Virus record (IMG/VR): IMGVR_UViG_3300008012_003552
Location: 1-45,914 of that record
Length of the DNA: 45,914 bases
Reading direction: 5' to 3' (one strand)
DNA from: a virus
The translations under genes and the position numbers were made by a program. The notes under the pieces were generated by a model that saw nothing but the letters and a program-made list of their open reading frames with translations, did no database searches and was not told the origin of the DNA. This document shows, piece after piece, positions 30,715-37,837 of the stretch; positions within the stretch are counted from its first letter, which is position 1, and every line of letters begins with the position of its first letter.

Positions 30715-31393
30715 CGTGTTTCTCATAATACTGACGGCACCTATTCCACCATTCTTGTTCCCATTCAGCAAACTCATCTGGCCATAGGTCAAACTGTTGA
30801 TACTCTAAGCCTCGACTGCACATAAAGATATGTCCTTCACGTATGTCTGTGCCATGTACCTCGTTATGTGCAATAGCATAGGCAGTAAGTTGTAGATAGT
30901 AGTCTTCAACCCACTCAGGCTTCTTAGGCTTATTAGTTTGCTTAAAATCAAGGATTGACGGATTGCCTTTATATTGTCCTACTAGATCAGTTGTACCAGC
31001 ATAGATACCAGGAACGTAGAGCGGAACTTCGCTTCCCCATATTTCATCTACATGTACCATTGCTTCGTCGCGGATAATACAAGCCATCTTATAGGCTTGT
31101 TGTGCGTAAGGGTTGCTACCTGCTGACTCTGTCCATACACCATTGTCTACATAATCCTCAAGATACTTGTGCATACGTGTACCTACGCCTGCTGCTTCAG
31201 TTGTAATTTCTTGTGCTTTCTTTTCACCTACTCTACGGCGCCATTCAATAAGATGTGTCATATCTTTTGTGCTGCTAAGGATAGTTGTAACACTTGCTAC
31301 AGGAGCGCCACCGGGTGCTGCGTAACGGCGCTTGCCATCTACTTCTACACGTTTTAGTTTTGCATATTCGTACTTAGGTTTTATTAATGTCAT
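30710..31393 (-). CDS. PD-(D/E)XK nuclease (RecB/Cas4-like exonuclease)
   Basis: A 227-residue nuclease. The expected motifs are in order: GTRMHKYLEDYV (His, 70-81), IYAGTTDLVG (the motif II Asp), ILDFKQTNK (Asp-x-Lys) and YYLQLTAYA (QxxxY). This is the arrangement of RecB-family exonucleases found in T4-type marine phages. It has no ribosome-binding site, and a promoter -10 box lies 6 bases before the ATG, so its mRNA may be leaderless. Confidence 0.85.
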   Translation of the reverse strand: MTLIKPKYEYAKLKRVEVDGKRRYAAPGGAPVASVTTILSSTKDMTHLIEWRRRVGEKKAQEITTEAAGVGTRMHKYLEDYVDNGVWTESAGSNPYAQQAYKMACIIRDEAMVHVDEIWGSEVPLYVPGIYAGTTDLVGQYKGNPSILDFKQTNKPKKPEWVEDYYLQLTAYAIAHNEVHGTDIREGHIFMCSRGLEYQQFDLWPDEFAEWEQEWWNRCRQYYEKHG

Positions 31394-31398
31394 ATGTT

Positions 31399-31426
31399 AT
31401 TATAACATAATATATTATATTGTCAA
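31399..31426 (-). promoter_or_regulatory. sigma70-type promoter for the PD-(D/E)XK nuclease
   Basis: TTGACA (31426-31421) and TATAAT (31404-31399) with a 16-base spacer. The predicted transcript start coincides with the ATG at 31393. The -35 overlaps the end of the 31423 frame. Confidence 0.75.
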
Positions 31427-31653
31427 ATTAAATCGTTAGCACGTTTAGCCATACTTGCTACTGTATCGTCGCTATCGCCGCCATCTGTTGGTGATAGATC
31501 GTCAACTTCGCTTGACTTTAGTTGTATCTTGTCTTTGTCAAAGTTTTTAACTAATTCTTTAAGTCTAGGGTCTGCATCGTATGCAGCCTTAAACACATCA
31601 AAAGTAAACTCGCCGTGCCCCATTTTGCGCATCAGCGAGTCTAATTTATCCAT
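31423..31653 (-). CDS. C-terminal part of a probable frameshifted head-associated protein
   Basis: A 76-residue frame from an ATG at 31653 (MDKLDSLMRKMGHGEFTFDVFKAAYDADPRLKELVKNF...). No ribosome-binding site precedes this ATG, and the same frame stays open upstream to 31731, through NELFQILDHLKSRKK, joining the A-run at the end of the next gene. It is therefore more likely expressed as the C-terminus of a 342-residue -1 frameshift product, or the two frames are one gene broken by a homopolymer indel. Independent translation from 31653 is the alternative. Confidence 0.5.
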   Translation of the reverse strand: MDKLDSLMRKMGHGEFTFDVFKAAYDADPRLKELVKNFDKDKIQLKSSEVDDLSPTDGGDSDDTVASMAKRANDLI

Positions 31654-31727
31654 TGATAAGTTATATTTCTTACGACTTTTTAAGTGATCCAGTATTTGGA
31701 ACAGCTCGTTAGTATCAATAGCTTCGT

Positions 31728-32450
31728 TTACTTTTTTTTTGAGCGCTCTACTGACTCACGCTTTTCACGACCCATATCTAAGTCGCCGCCTGCTGCTGAT
31801 GCGTCTGCATCAAAGTCATCGCCTTCAAGATCACCTAAGTCAGTGTCCATGTCCATGTCAGTTGTTGGTTCCATGGCGTCCATGTCATCACCGCCCATCA
31901 TGTCTGCGTCCATACCGCCGCCTTCGCCAGTTAGGATGCCTACGCCACTTGTTAGTGCTCCGCGGGTGCTTTCCATTGCTGCATACATTGCTTCCAATGC
32001 AGGTTTAACTGTATTAACAAATGATTCACTTTGCTCACTACCCATTTCATCACGGATAGCATCTGCAAGATCTAACATTGACTCAGTTTGCATTTCAGCT
32101 GTGTCTTCCATCCAACCTGTAACTTTGTCTACCATGTCTTTACCAGCCATAACAATCTCTGCTGAGTCTTCTGCACCTTCAGTAATTGCTGAACCAGATT
32201 CATGTCTTTCTTTAATTTCAGCATTTAATACATCAAGAAACATTTTGTTCTTTGCATACTCTGATGTTTGTACTTTATCAAAACTTTCATTAGTTTCAAC
32301 TTGACTTAACTTTGTGCGTAGTTTATTACGAGCATCTTCAAGTTGCTCAAATGTAAATTTCTCAAGGTTAATTTTTTTACCAAATGTTTTTGCTAGTGAC
32401 TCGTTTAACTTTTCTGAAGTTAATGGTCTAGTAAATTCGTTAATGTTCAT
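31728..32450 (-). CDS. head/prohead-core-like phage protein with candidate -1 frameshift
   Basis: A 240-residue protein. The N-terminus MNINEFTRPLTSEKLNESLAKTFGKKINLEKFTFEQLEDARNKL matches a family conserved in T4-type marine phages. A helical middle region follows, then a very acidic Asp/Met/Gly-rich segment (residues about 175-230) as in scaffold or core proteins. The frame ends RSKKK-stop at a nine-A run. AGGA precedes the ATG and a late-type box lies upstream. A prohead core or internal-protein role is inferred from composition and neighbourhood. Confidence 0.6.
   Translation of the reverse strand: MNINEFTRPLTSEKLNESLAKTFGKKINLEKFTFEQLEDARNKLRTKLSQVETNESFDKVQTSEYAKNKMFLDVLNAEIKERHESGSAITEGAEDSAEIVMAGKDMVDKVTGWMEDTAEMQTESMLDLADAIRDEMGSEQSESFVNTVKPALEAMYAAMESTRGALTSGVGILTGEGGGMDADMMGGDDMDAMEPTTDMDMDTDLGDLEGDDFDADASAAGGDLDMGREKRESVERSKKK
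31731..31737 (-). other. candidate -1 frameshift site A AAA AAG
   Basis: The minus-strand heptamer A AAA AAG lies within a nine-A run and is immediately followed by the TAA stop of the 240-residue frame. Shifting back one base continues into the open frame leading to the 76-residue segment. A AAA AAG is the classic slippery heptamer of E. coli dnaX. Confidence 0.5.
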
Positions 32451-32477
32451 TGCTAATTCCTATTAGATCGTTACATG

Positions 32478-32485
32478 TATTTATC
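32478..32485 (-). promoter_or_regulatory. late-type promoter box
   Basis: GATAAATA on the minus strand, 27 bases upstream of the start at 32450. Confidence 0.55.
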
Positions 32486-32909
32486 ATTGATAAATGAAAT
32501 CTTCTATTTGATCAGAGTAATATTTTGCTTTATCCAGGCTCTGACTCAGTCTTGCTTTGCGTGATTCTTTACGTATTTTATCTTTTGTGTTTTTAATTGT
32601 TTCTTTATATGTAATTACGTCATTATAATGTTTAAGAAACTTTTTATCTAATTTTACTATATCGTCTATTGCCGGCTTGCCTTCAACAAGAGTTTTTGCA
32701 ATAGCAAGAGCGGACTTCTTATAATGTGTAAATGCAACAGCTGAGTTTGTTTTACAGTCAAAAATTCTATACATACCTTTTGAGTTTCTAATGATATAAT
32801 TCTTAAGACGTATACTGTTTCCTTTGACTACAGGCACTGCTGAATCCTCAAGGCCAATTGCTATTATTTCTTCTAAATCTTCTATTAATTTATAAGTGTT
32901 CATAGACAT
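32484..32909 (-). CDS. conserved small phage protein with capsid-targeting-like start
   Basis: A 141-residue protein starting MSMNTYKLIEDLEEII, close to the T4 IPIII leader pattern (MKTYQEF-type) with a potential LIE cleavage site. It continues with IRLKNYIIRNSKGMYRIFDCKTNSAVAFTHYKKSALAIAKTL and a basic helical C-terminus. The start at 32909 is chosen for its AGGA spacing. Similar proteins occur in T4-type cyanophages. A virion-internal role is inferred. Confidence 0.55.
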   Translation of the reverse strand: MSMNTYKLIEDLEEIIAIGLEDSAVPVVKGNSIRLKNYIIRNSKGMYRIFDCKTNSAVAFTHYKKSALAIAKTLVEGKPAIDDIVKLDKKFLKHYNDVITYKETIKNTKDKIRKESRKARLSQSLDKAKYYSDQIEDFIYQ

Positions 32910-32916
32910 ACTTATC

Positions 32917-33162
32917 CTAAGAGGTTGTTTTAACAATGTCTCCTGGTCTTATTAGTTTTGCAGGATCTTTCTTCTTCTCTCCAGGCTTTGAAGGTTTGTT
33001 TAATGTTACATTGCCCTCGTCGTCTTTAGATAAAGCACTAGGATTCTTTTTAAGATCAATAGTAGTTTTACGACCGTCGCCATGATCAACTTCTGCACTG
33101 CGTCCAGGTTGTACCTTAGTAATCTTTGCCGGCTGCTGTTCAAGTATTTCTCTTATTTTCAT
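32917..33162 (-). CDS. small phage protein with capsid-targeting-like start
   Basis: An 81-residue, Lys/Pro-rich, probably unstructured protein starting MKIREILEQQ, with a potential ILE cleavage site at residues 6-8, followed by KVQPGRSAEVDHGDGRKTTIDLKK. It overlaps the upstream basic-protein gene by an ATGA and is in a run of similar short genes. No known family. Confidence 0.5.
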   Translation of the reverse strand: MKIREILEQQPAKITKVQPGRSAEVDHGDGRKTTIDLKKNPSALSKDDEGNVTLNKPSKPGEKKKDPAKLIRPGDIVKTTS

Positions 33163-33461
33163 ATCCTTGATCTCCTTTTGCTCTTTTTGTGTCTAGATTT
33201 ATTTGCTTGACGTGTCCTAATACTTGCAGGGTTTGCAGACTTTGTACGTCTAGTCTTTACTGACATTGACGCAGACTTCTTAGCCTTTGTTCGCTTTAAT
33301 GTAGTTGCTGCTTTTACGTTAGTAGGTGCAGAGCATGTTGATGCTTTAGCAACCACACGTCCTTTACGACTGCCCGTAGTGCAACGATATTTACGTGTAG
33401 TCTTATTTCCACTCTTGGCAAAAGTAGGAACTGCTCCTTCTATCAACTCTCTTAAAAACAT
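33159..33461 (-). CDS. very basic internal-protein-like protein (paralog A)
   Basis: A 100-residue protein with pI that must be very high: after MFLRELIE the sequence is full of Lys and Arg, including FAKSGNKTTRKYRCTTG, SRKGRVVAKASTCSAP and a histone-like tail KSRHKKSKRRSRI. The first eight residues resemble a capsid-targeting leader with an LIE cleavage site. It aligns with its neighbour at 33461-33742 (paralog B) through WxxSGxKxxRKYRCxxGxxKGRVVxKxxxC, so the two arose by duplication. A DNA-condensing internal head protein is the leading hypothesis. Confidence 0.6.
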   Translation of the reverse strand: MFLRELIEGAVPTFAKSGNKTTRKYRCTTGSRKGRVVAKASTCSAPTNVKAATTLKRTKAKKSASMSVKTRRTKSANPASIRTRQANKSRHKKSKRRSRI

Positions 33462-33742
33462 TATCTTTTCTTATTCATTGATTGCACTCTACGACTTGCA
33501 ACATTTGTTCTTTTAGTTCTTTTAGATTTACGAGATATTCTTTTACCTAAACGTGCTTTTGTCTTTTTAAGTGTCATACGCTTTTTCATATCAGGCGGCG
33601 CAAAACATTGAGCAATCTTACTTACTACACGACCCTTGCGTTTGCCGCCAGAACAACGATATTTGCGCACAACCTTTTTGCCGGAGCGAGCCCATACCTG
33701 TGTTTCTTCTAATTCTATAGTAAATAGATCTCTTAATAACAT
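33461..33742 (-). CDS. very basic internal-protein-like protein (paralog B)
   Basis: A 93-residue basic protein starting MLLRDLFTIELEETQVWARSGKKVVRKYRCSGGK, then CFAPPDMKKRMTLKKTKARLG and a Lys/Arg-rich end. The N-terminus again has a possible targeting segment ending IELE. It shares its core with paralog A and ends one base into it. T4 internal proteins are basic with such leaders, hence the proposed role. Confidence 0.6.
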   Translation of the reverse strand: MLLRDLFTIELEETQVWARSGKKVVRKYRCSGGKRKGRVVSKIAQCFAPPDMKKRMTLKKTKARLGKRISRKSKRTKRTNVASRRVQSMNKKR

Positions 33743-33759
33743 ATAGTTATTTAGCGGAT

Positions 33760-34005
33760 TTAGCCTTGCATTAATATAACTACGATAGTTGAAAGTAACC
33801 CTGCAATGATAGTTCCTGACGCACCGATTAGTACTTTGACTAAACTTTGATTGCCATCCTTAATATCATTATGGATTTCATTAATTTTTGTTTCTACATC
33901 TGACAGTCTGCTTGACAGATTAGAATATCTAATTGCACATAGATCAACGTGAGCCTCGAGGCTCTCTTTCTCTAGTTTCGTGGTTGACGCTGGATCGGAC
34001 ATCAC
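33760..34005 (-). CDS. small membrane protein, holin- or XhlA-like
   Basis: An 81-residue protein with a heptad-like helix (RLSDVETKINEIHNDIKDGNQS) and a C-terminal membrane segment (LVKVLIGASGTIIAGLLSTIVVILMQG). This layout, soluble coiled coil then one C-terminal membrane span, resembles XhlA-type hemolysins and some holins. The assignment is tentative; no lysis gene is adjacent. Confidence 0.45.
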   Translation of the reverse strand: MMSDPASTTKLEKESLEAHVDLCAIRYSNLSSRLSDVETKINEIHNDIKDGNQSLVKVLIGASGTIIAGLLSTIVVILMQG

Positions 34006-34045
34006 ACACTCCCTCTATAATAAATTGTTAAAAGTATTTAACCAA

Positions 34046-34456
34046 TTACTCGCTAAGGTTATCTGCTACTGTTACAAATACCGTGTTTGTACGACTCTTG
34101 CTTGTAGTTTCAAACATAGATTCTTTTAATTTAACTGTTTCGTCTAGGTTTGATATAACAGGTATCATATCAAAGTCATTAACTAACATCGGAATATCTA
34201 TTGCAGACTCAAAGTCAGTTTCAAACATAAACTCCCAAACTTTTTGTTCACCTTTATAACTTGTGCCAAAGCCGTGTCCTTTAGTTAGTTGTTGTACTGT
34301 ACCTTGTGGACTAGATAAAGGTGTAATGTTCACTCTTAACCCTATAGTTCCGACTACTGTCATAAAATTTTGTTGTTGGTGCCAGGCTGGATCAGACTTA
34401 TTAAATCTAGCTTTAGATTCAGTAATGTCTACAAGTGTTTTCATTAGGAGTTTCAT
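34046..34456 (-). CDS. conserved phage protein of unknown function
   Basis: A 136-residue protein that begins MKLLMKTLVDITESK; the second Met gives a leader MKTLVDITE with an ITE-type cleavage site. The body has GFGTSYKGEQKVWEFMFETDFESAIDIPMLVNDFDMIPVISNLDETVKLKES, which I recall from cyanophage proteins of unknown role. No ribosome-binding site is clear for either Met. It stands between the monocistronic structural gene and the head-protein cluster. Confidence 0.5.
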   Translation of the reverse strand: MKLLMKTLVDITESKARFNKSDPAWHQQQNFMTVVGTIGLRVNITPLSSPQGTVQQLTKGHGFGTSYKGEQKVWEFMFETDFESAIDIPMLVNDFDMIPVISNLDETVKLKESMFETTSKSRTNTVFVTVADNLSE

Positions 34457-34474
34457 ACTGTACTTATAGTCACT

Positions 34475-34506
34475 AAAAAAGCGCCACTAAAAAAGTGACG
34501 CTTTCT
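34475..34506 (-). terminator. strong intrinsic terminator
   Basis: On the minus strand AAAGCGTCACT, a T5 loop, AGTGGCGCTTT and more T follow the stop of the 105-residue gene at 34530. It fits a Rho-independent terminator. Confidence 0.9.
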
Positions 34507-34529
34507 GTTATACCTATTAGGTTATAATA

Positions 34530-34847
34530 TTATGAGTTAGCAATACTGTAGAAACTTGTGATTTCTGTAGTTGTTACTGCTTCACCTAGTACGTGTGTTA
34601 CGCGAGCGTCTACTGTTGCTACGTCTAATGCGTGTCCGTCACCGATGATGATTGCAGTTGTGCCGCTTGCACCGATTTCGATGAATGCGCCAGTTGTACC
34701 AAACTCTTGTGCTAGTGCTTCAGCTGTTCCGCCGATGCCTGCTGTTAGTGCAGTTGTTGGAACCATTTTGAATGCTTTAAGCTGCATTGAGCCGTATAGT
34801 GTACCTAGTGCATGGCCTGTGCCGTTTACTCTTGTGAATTCTGCCAT
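34530..34847 (-). CDS. abundant virion protein candidate (monocistronic late gene)
   Basis: A 105-residue protein with GTLYGSMQLKAFKMVPTTALTAGIGG and AFIEIGASGTTAIIIGDGHALDV, a beta-rich, Ala/Gly/Thr-rich sequence of the type seen in small capsid or tail-surface proteins of T4-type cyanophages. AGGAG precedes the ATG; a late-type box, a 5' leader hairpin (CAAGTTCA/TGAACTTG) and a strong terminator bracket it as one unit. High expression is inferred. The exact virion site is unknown. Confidence 0.6.
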   Translation of the reverse strand: MAEFTRVNGTGHALGTLYGSMQLKAFKMVPTTALTAGIGGTAEALAQEFGTTGAFIEIGASGTTAIIIGDGHALDVATVDARVTHVLGEAVTTTEITSFYSIANS

Positions 34848-34903
34848 TTTCTTCTCCTAATTTCTCTAATGGCAAGTTCATACTCTTGAACTTGTTATGA
34901 TAA

Positions 34904-34911
34904 TATTTATC
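34904..34911 (-). promoter_or_regulatory. late-type promoter box of the 105-residue gene
   Basis: GATAAATA on the minus strand, about 57 bases upstream of the start at 34847, followed by an 8-bp leader hairpin. Confidence 0.6.
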
Positions 34912-34930
34912 ACTTTTAAAGAAAAATTAA

Positions 34931-35866
34931 CTACTTATTGCGTTTTTGCGCTCTCGAACGAAGCACTTGTAGTTGATTTATAAAGCCCGGACCGCCTTGT
35001 ACGATGTCATCTACCATTTGTATAATAGGCGCATATGCTTTTACCATAGGAGCACTAATGCTTCTACCATCTTTAACATGTTCGATAAACTGTTTAGTCA
35101 TTGCAAGATTATTGGCACCAACTAAGTATCTATAAAGTGCTAATGCATCTGGAGTTGTAACAACATCAGGCTGACTTATCTGTGGTTCAGTATCAACTGC
35201 ATAGTAAGTTTCACTCTTAGTAATTACAACCCAACGTTCAAAGTCGTCAATAATGTCCGAACTGCGTAGTTTTGCTCTTACTGCAAACAATAATTTAGTT
35301 GCTACTAGATTTCTATCTTTAAGTTGTAATGTATCCCAACTGGCTAAACTACGTCTAACACTCTTATATTCAGGATTAGTAATCTTTAATCCTTGCTCAA
35401 TTCTAAATAAAAGGTTGTCTACCTTCCTCGGTGCTGTCTTTGCTAGATCAATTATGTAACGGTTAAAATCTCGTAAAGGAAGTTTTGTTTCATCTTTCAT
35501 CTTCAATGCTGATTTAGGATCTTTTAGTTTTGTATGTCCGTTTGCACTTAAAATTAAATGTAGATAGTTATACAAATCTGTACCATTACCTCTGTATAAT
35601 CTATAGTCTTCAAAACCACTTGTTTGTTTTGAATATGCTCTAACCCAAGGAAGGAATTCTTTTGTAGTACGCATCAATTCTATTGCAAGCACAATTAAAT
35701 AGATACGCTCACGGCAATCTGTATAAGATAAGTTTCTTACATTACGTTCGTTACGTGTAAAACGAGCTTCGTTTAAATCTTTAATGAAAGAAAACTTTGG
35801 TTCGGTAAGAGTGACATCGTGCCCGCCTTCCATTGCAGCCCATTCTATTGCCGTGTATTTTTCCAA
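34931..35866 (-). CDS. phage protein of unknown function
   Basis: A 311-residue, mostly helical, basic protein. The middle region contains TDLYNYLHLILSANGHTKLKDPKSAL and RVDNLLFRIEQGLK-like helices, and the end is basic (RSRAQKRNK). Nothing matches a named family. It follows the 122-residue gene with one base between them. A head or packaging-related role is possible because all its neighbours look structural, but this is inference. Confidence 0.5.
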   Translation of the reverse strand: MEKYTAIEWAAMEGGHDVTLTEPKFSFIKDLNEARFTRNERNVRNLSYTDCRERIYLIVLAIELMRTTKEFLPWVRAYSKQTSGFEDYRLYRGNGTDLYNYLHLILSANGHTKLKDPKSALKMKDETKLPLRDFNRYIIDLAKTAPRKVDNLLFRIEQGLKITNPEYKSVRRSLASWDTLQLKDRNLVATKLLFAVRAKLRSSDIIDDFERWVVITKSETYYAVDTEPQISQPDVVTTPDALALYRYLVGANNLAMTKQFIEHVKDGRSISAPMVKAYAPIIQMVDDIVQGGPGFINQLQVLRSRAQKRNK

Positions 35867-35867
35867 T

Positions 35868-36236
35868 TTACTTGCCTAATTTCATAAGCATATTAAAACG
35901 ATTTTTGTCCATTGGCGGTTCATGGTCTTTTGACTTTTTATTAAAAGCAACACCGTCGTCATCAGTTCCTTTATTTCTAATACGAGTGTTGTGAACCATT
36001 TCGTCATATACATCATTAATTGATTTAAATTCATTTACACCAGGACCCATATTGTTTAACAATTGAGCTAAGCGAGATAACTGAACATAAGTACCATCGT
36101 CCATTTTGATTTGTCCTGAATCAACTCTGTCTATTACAGACTTTAACTTATGAGCGTGACGACTTGCTTTCCTTGCAAGTTGTGAAAGTTCAAAGTTACT
36201 GTCTACATCTCTTTCGGTAATCTCATTGATTTTCAT
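35868..36236 (-). CDS. small phage protein with capsid-targeting-like start
   Basis: A 122-residue helical, basic protein starting MKINEITERDVDSNF, with a potential ITE cleavage at residues 6-8. A strong AAGGAAG precedes the ATG, and a late-type box lies further upstream. The sequence has RKASRHAHKLKSVIDRV and KGTDDDGVAFNKKSKDHEPPMDKNR. No family is known. Confidence 0.5.
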   Translation of the reverse strand: MKINEITERDVDSNFELSQLARKASRHAHKLKSVIDRVDSGQIKMDDGTYVQLSRLAQLLNNMGPGVNEFKSINDVYDEMVHNTRIRNKGTDDDGVAFNKKSKDHEPPMDKNRFNMLMKLGK

Positions 36237-36258
36237 TTTACTTCCTTATTTGATGTTG

Positions 36259-36266
36259 TATTTATT
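36259..36266 (-). promoter_or_regulatory. late-type promoter box (AATAAATA)
   Basis: AATAAATA on the minus strand, 22 bases upstream of the start at 36236 and overlapping the stop of the upstream gene. Confidence 0.45.
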
Positions 36267-37086
36267 AACGAACAAGCACACTTGTAAGATTTACAATACG
36301 TGATAGTTGTTTAGATGCTAACGATTCAGGTATTTCTTTACCTGATTTTGCCATTGTATCTTTGAAAGGACCAACTAGTGCATCGTAGTTAGAATCACCT
36401 TTTAATTTTGCTAACATACTTTCTACTGTATGTGTATCGGCTTCCTTAGCACCCTTACCTAATAGTATCTCTGCAATTTCGTCCCAGTTATCAGCAACAA
36501 CAGCATCTCCATTGTTCGGATCAACTATACCTTTGTTTGGACTAAATTTGTATCCTCTACCTCTTGCAAGACTAGAAAGTAGTACAGCTCTGTCAGCACC
36601 TGTGTAATTTTCAGTGCCGCCACGCTTGGCGCCACGCTGTAGATCAGGATTGTCTGTAAGCATAAAGTCTGTTTGTACAAAACCGTTTTCAGGATTACCT
36701 TTTATAGGTGTGCGAAAGTGTATCTGTAACCCGGCATCTTTAATCCAACCTGCTTCGAATGTTCTGCCCTTGTTCATAATCTCTAAATCAGGGATACCTT
36801 GCTTTTGACACCACGCACTAAGTTTTGCAATTATTTCTTCTTTAGGTAACTCTCTAGTATCAGTATTAAGATCTAAGTCACCTGATGAATTCTTTTCAAA
36901 TGTTCCATCTGGATGTGTTTTTGTACCGGTTGTTCCTAAGAATTCTTTTGGAGTAAACTTAAAGCCAAAGGTTTTATTAAGCCAATCAATAGTAGGCTGT
37001 ACATCTGCTGTAGCAATTCGTGATGCAATAAGTTCCTTTTCGGGTTCAGTCTTAAATACGTTGCCACCTTCTTTAATTATTTCCAT
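36265..37086 (-). CDS. nucleotidyltransferase-like phage protein
   Basis: A 273-residue protein. FLGTTGTKTHPDGTFEKNSSGDLDLNTD (about 49-75) resembles the GS...GDLDL metal-binding start of nucleotidyltransferases, with a later acidic patch FVQTDFMLTD (about 140-150) that could be the third acid. No adjacent partner defines the substrate. It overlaps the next upstream gene by 10 bases. The assignment rests on the pattern of acidic residues and I consider it moderate. Confidence 0.55.
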   Translation of the reverse strand: MEIIKEGGNVFKTEPEKELIASRIATADVQPTIDWLNKTFGFKFTPKEFLGTTGTKTHPDGTFEKNSSGDLDLNTDTRELPKEEIIAKLSAWCQKQGIPDLEIMNKGRTFEAGWIKDAGLQIHFRTPIKGNPENGFVQTDFMLTDNPDLQRGAKRGGTENYTGADRAVLLSSLARGRGYKFSPNKGIVDPNNGDAVVADNWDEIAEILLGKGAKEADTHTVESMLAKLKGDSNYDALVGPFKDTMAKSGKEIPESLASKQLSRIVNLTSVLVR

Positions 37087-37340
37087 TTGCGTCCTCGAGA
37101 CTCAATTACTTTTTGCATGTAACGGCGAAACTTCTTTGGATCACCTGAGCGTATACTATTAAGAAATCTACGCTCTAAATCTAATGCTGTATCAGCATCA
37201 TATGTATCATGTATTTTAGACAATAAATTTATAGAACTCTCTATAATATTATTGGCCGCCGAATCTATAGAATGATCGCCATTGCGGCGACCATGTACAT
37301 TATTCAGTTCTTCAAGTATGCTTCTAGTCTTTTTCTTCAT
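37077..37340 (-). CDS. small basic phage protein with leader-like start
   Basis: An 87-residue protein starting MKKKTRSILEELNN (potential ILE site), then a helical body with LERRFLNSIRSGDPKKFRRYMQKVIESRGRKWK. Strongly basic. Overlaps the next gene by 10 bases. No family known; it belongs to the same set of leader-bearing basic proteins. Confidence 0.5.
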   Translation of the reverse strand: MKKKTRSILEELNNVHGRRNGDHSIDSAANNIIESSINLLSKIHDTYDADTALDLERRFLNSIRSGDPKKFRRYMQKVIESRGRKWK

Positions 37341-37369
37341 GTTAATATTTAGTGTATTTTCTGCTTAAT

Positions 37370-37774
37370 TTAAATTACGTTTGATTGTGTCCACTTGAGT
37401 TTATTCAAGTTATTAACATTTATCCATTCTTCAAACAAAACTGTTTCTTGTTGATGCGCTTCGATTTCACTAGGTTTATCCCAATAAGGAATATCTTTCT
37501 CATTAGTTTGAGTAAGTGTACCATGTTCATATTGTTTCATGTGAATCAATTCATGTGCAAGTGTAATGCAAAAATCACGCAAAGGTAAATCACGCTGAAT
37601 ATCTATTTCATACTCGTTGTCGTCAGCTTGAATTATACCGCCCAGCGAGTCGCGATTGGTTCTGCTTATTGCTACATCAATATCTGGAAATACATTATAC
37701 TTGCGACAAACAAATGTCGCTAGATCAAAAGTATAATTACGTTGACCTTTGCTACCGCCGCTCACTGTAATCAT
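37370..37774 (-). CDS. zinc metallopeptidase (SprT-like)
   Basis: A 134-residue protein with the zinc-binding motif ITLAHELIHMKQYEHG (His-Glu-x-x-His at about 74-78) and a downstream Glu-rich segment (PYWDKPSEIEAHQQETVLFEEW) that can supply the third ligand. It has no signal peptide, so it acts in the cytoplasm or inside the virion. A sigma70-type promoter lies upstream. The substrate is unknown. Confidence 0.75.
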   Translation of the reverse strand: MITVSGGSKGQRNYTFDLATFVCRKYNVFPDIDVAISRTNRDSLGGIIQADDNEYEIDIQRDLPLRDFCITLAHELIHMKQYEHGTLTQTNEKDIPYWDKPSEIEAHQQETVLFEEWINVNNLNKLKWTQSNVI

Positions 37775-37801
37775 CGTTGCACCTCTTGTTAATGTCTATA
37801 T

Positions 37802-37830
37802 AGTATAGCACCATTAACAAGAGTTGTCAA
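37802..37830 (-). promoter_or_regulatory. sigma70-type promoter of the metallopeptidase
   Basis: TTGACA (37830-37825) and TATACT (37807-37802) with a 17-base spacer. Confidence 0.75.
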
Positions 37831-37837
37831 CTTTTTT

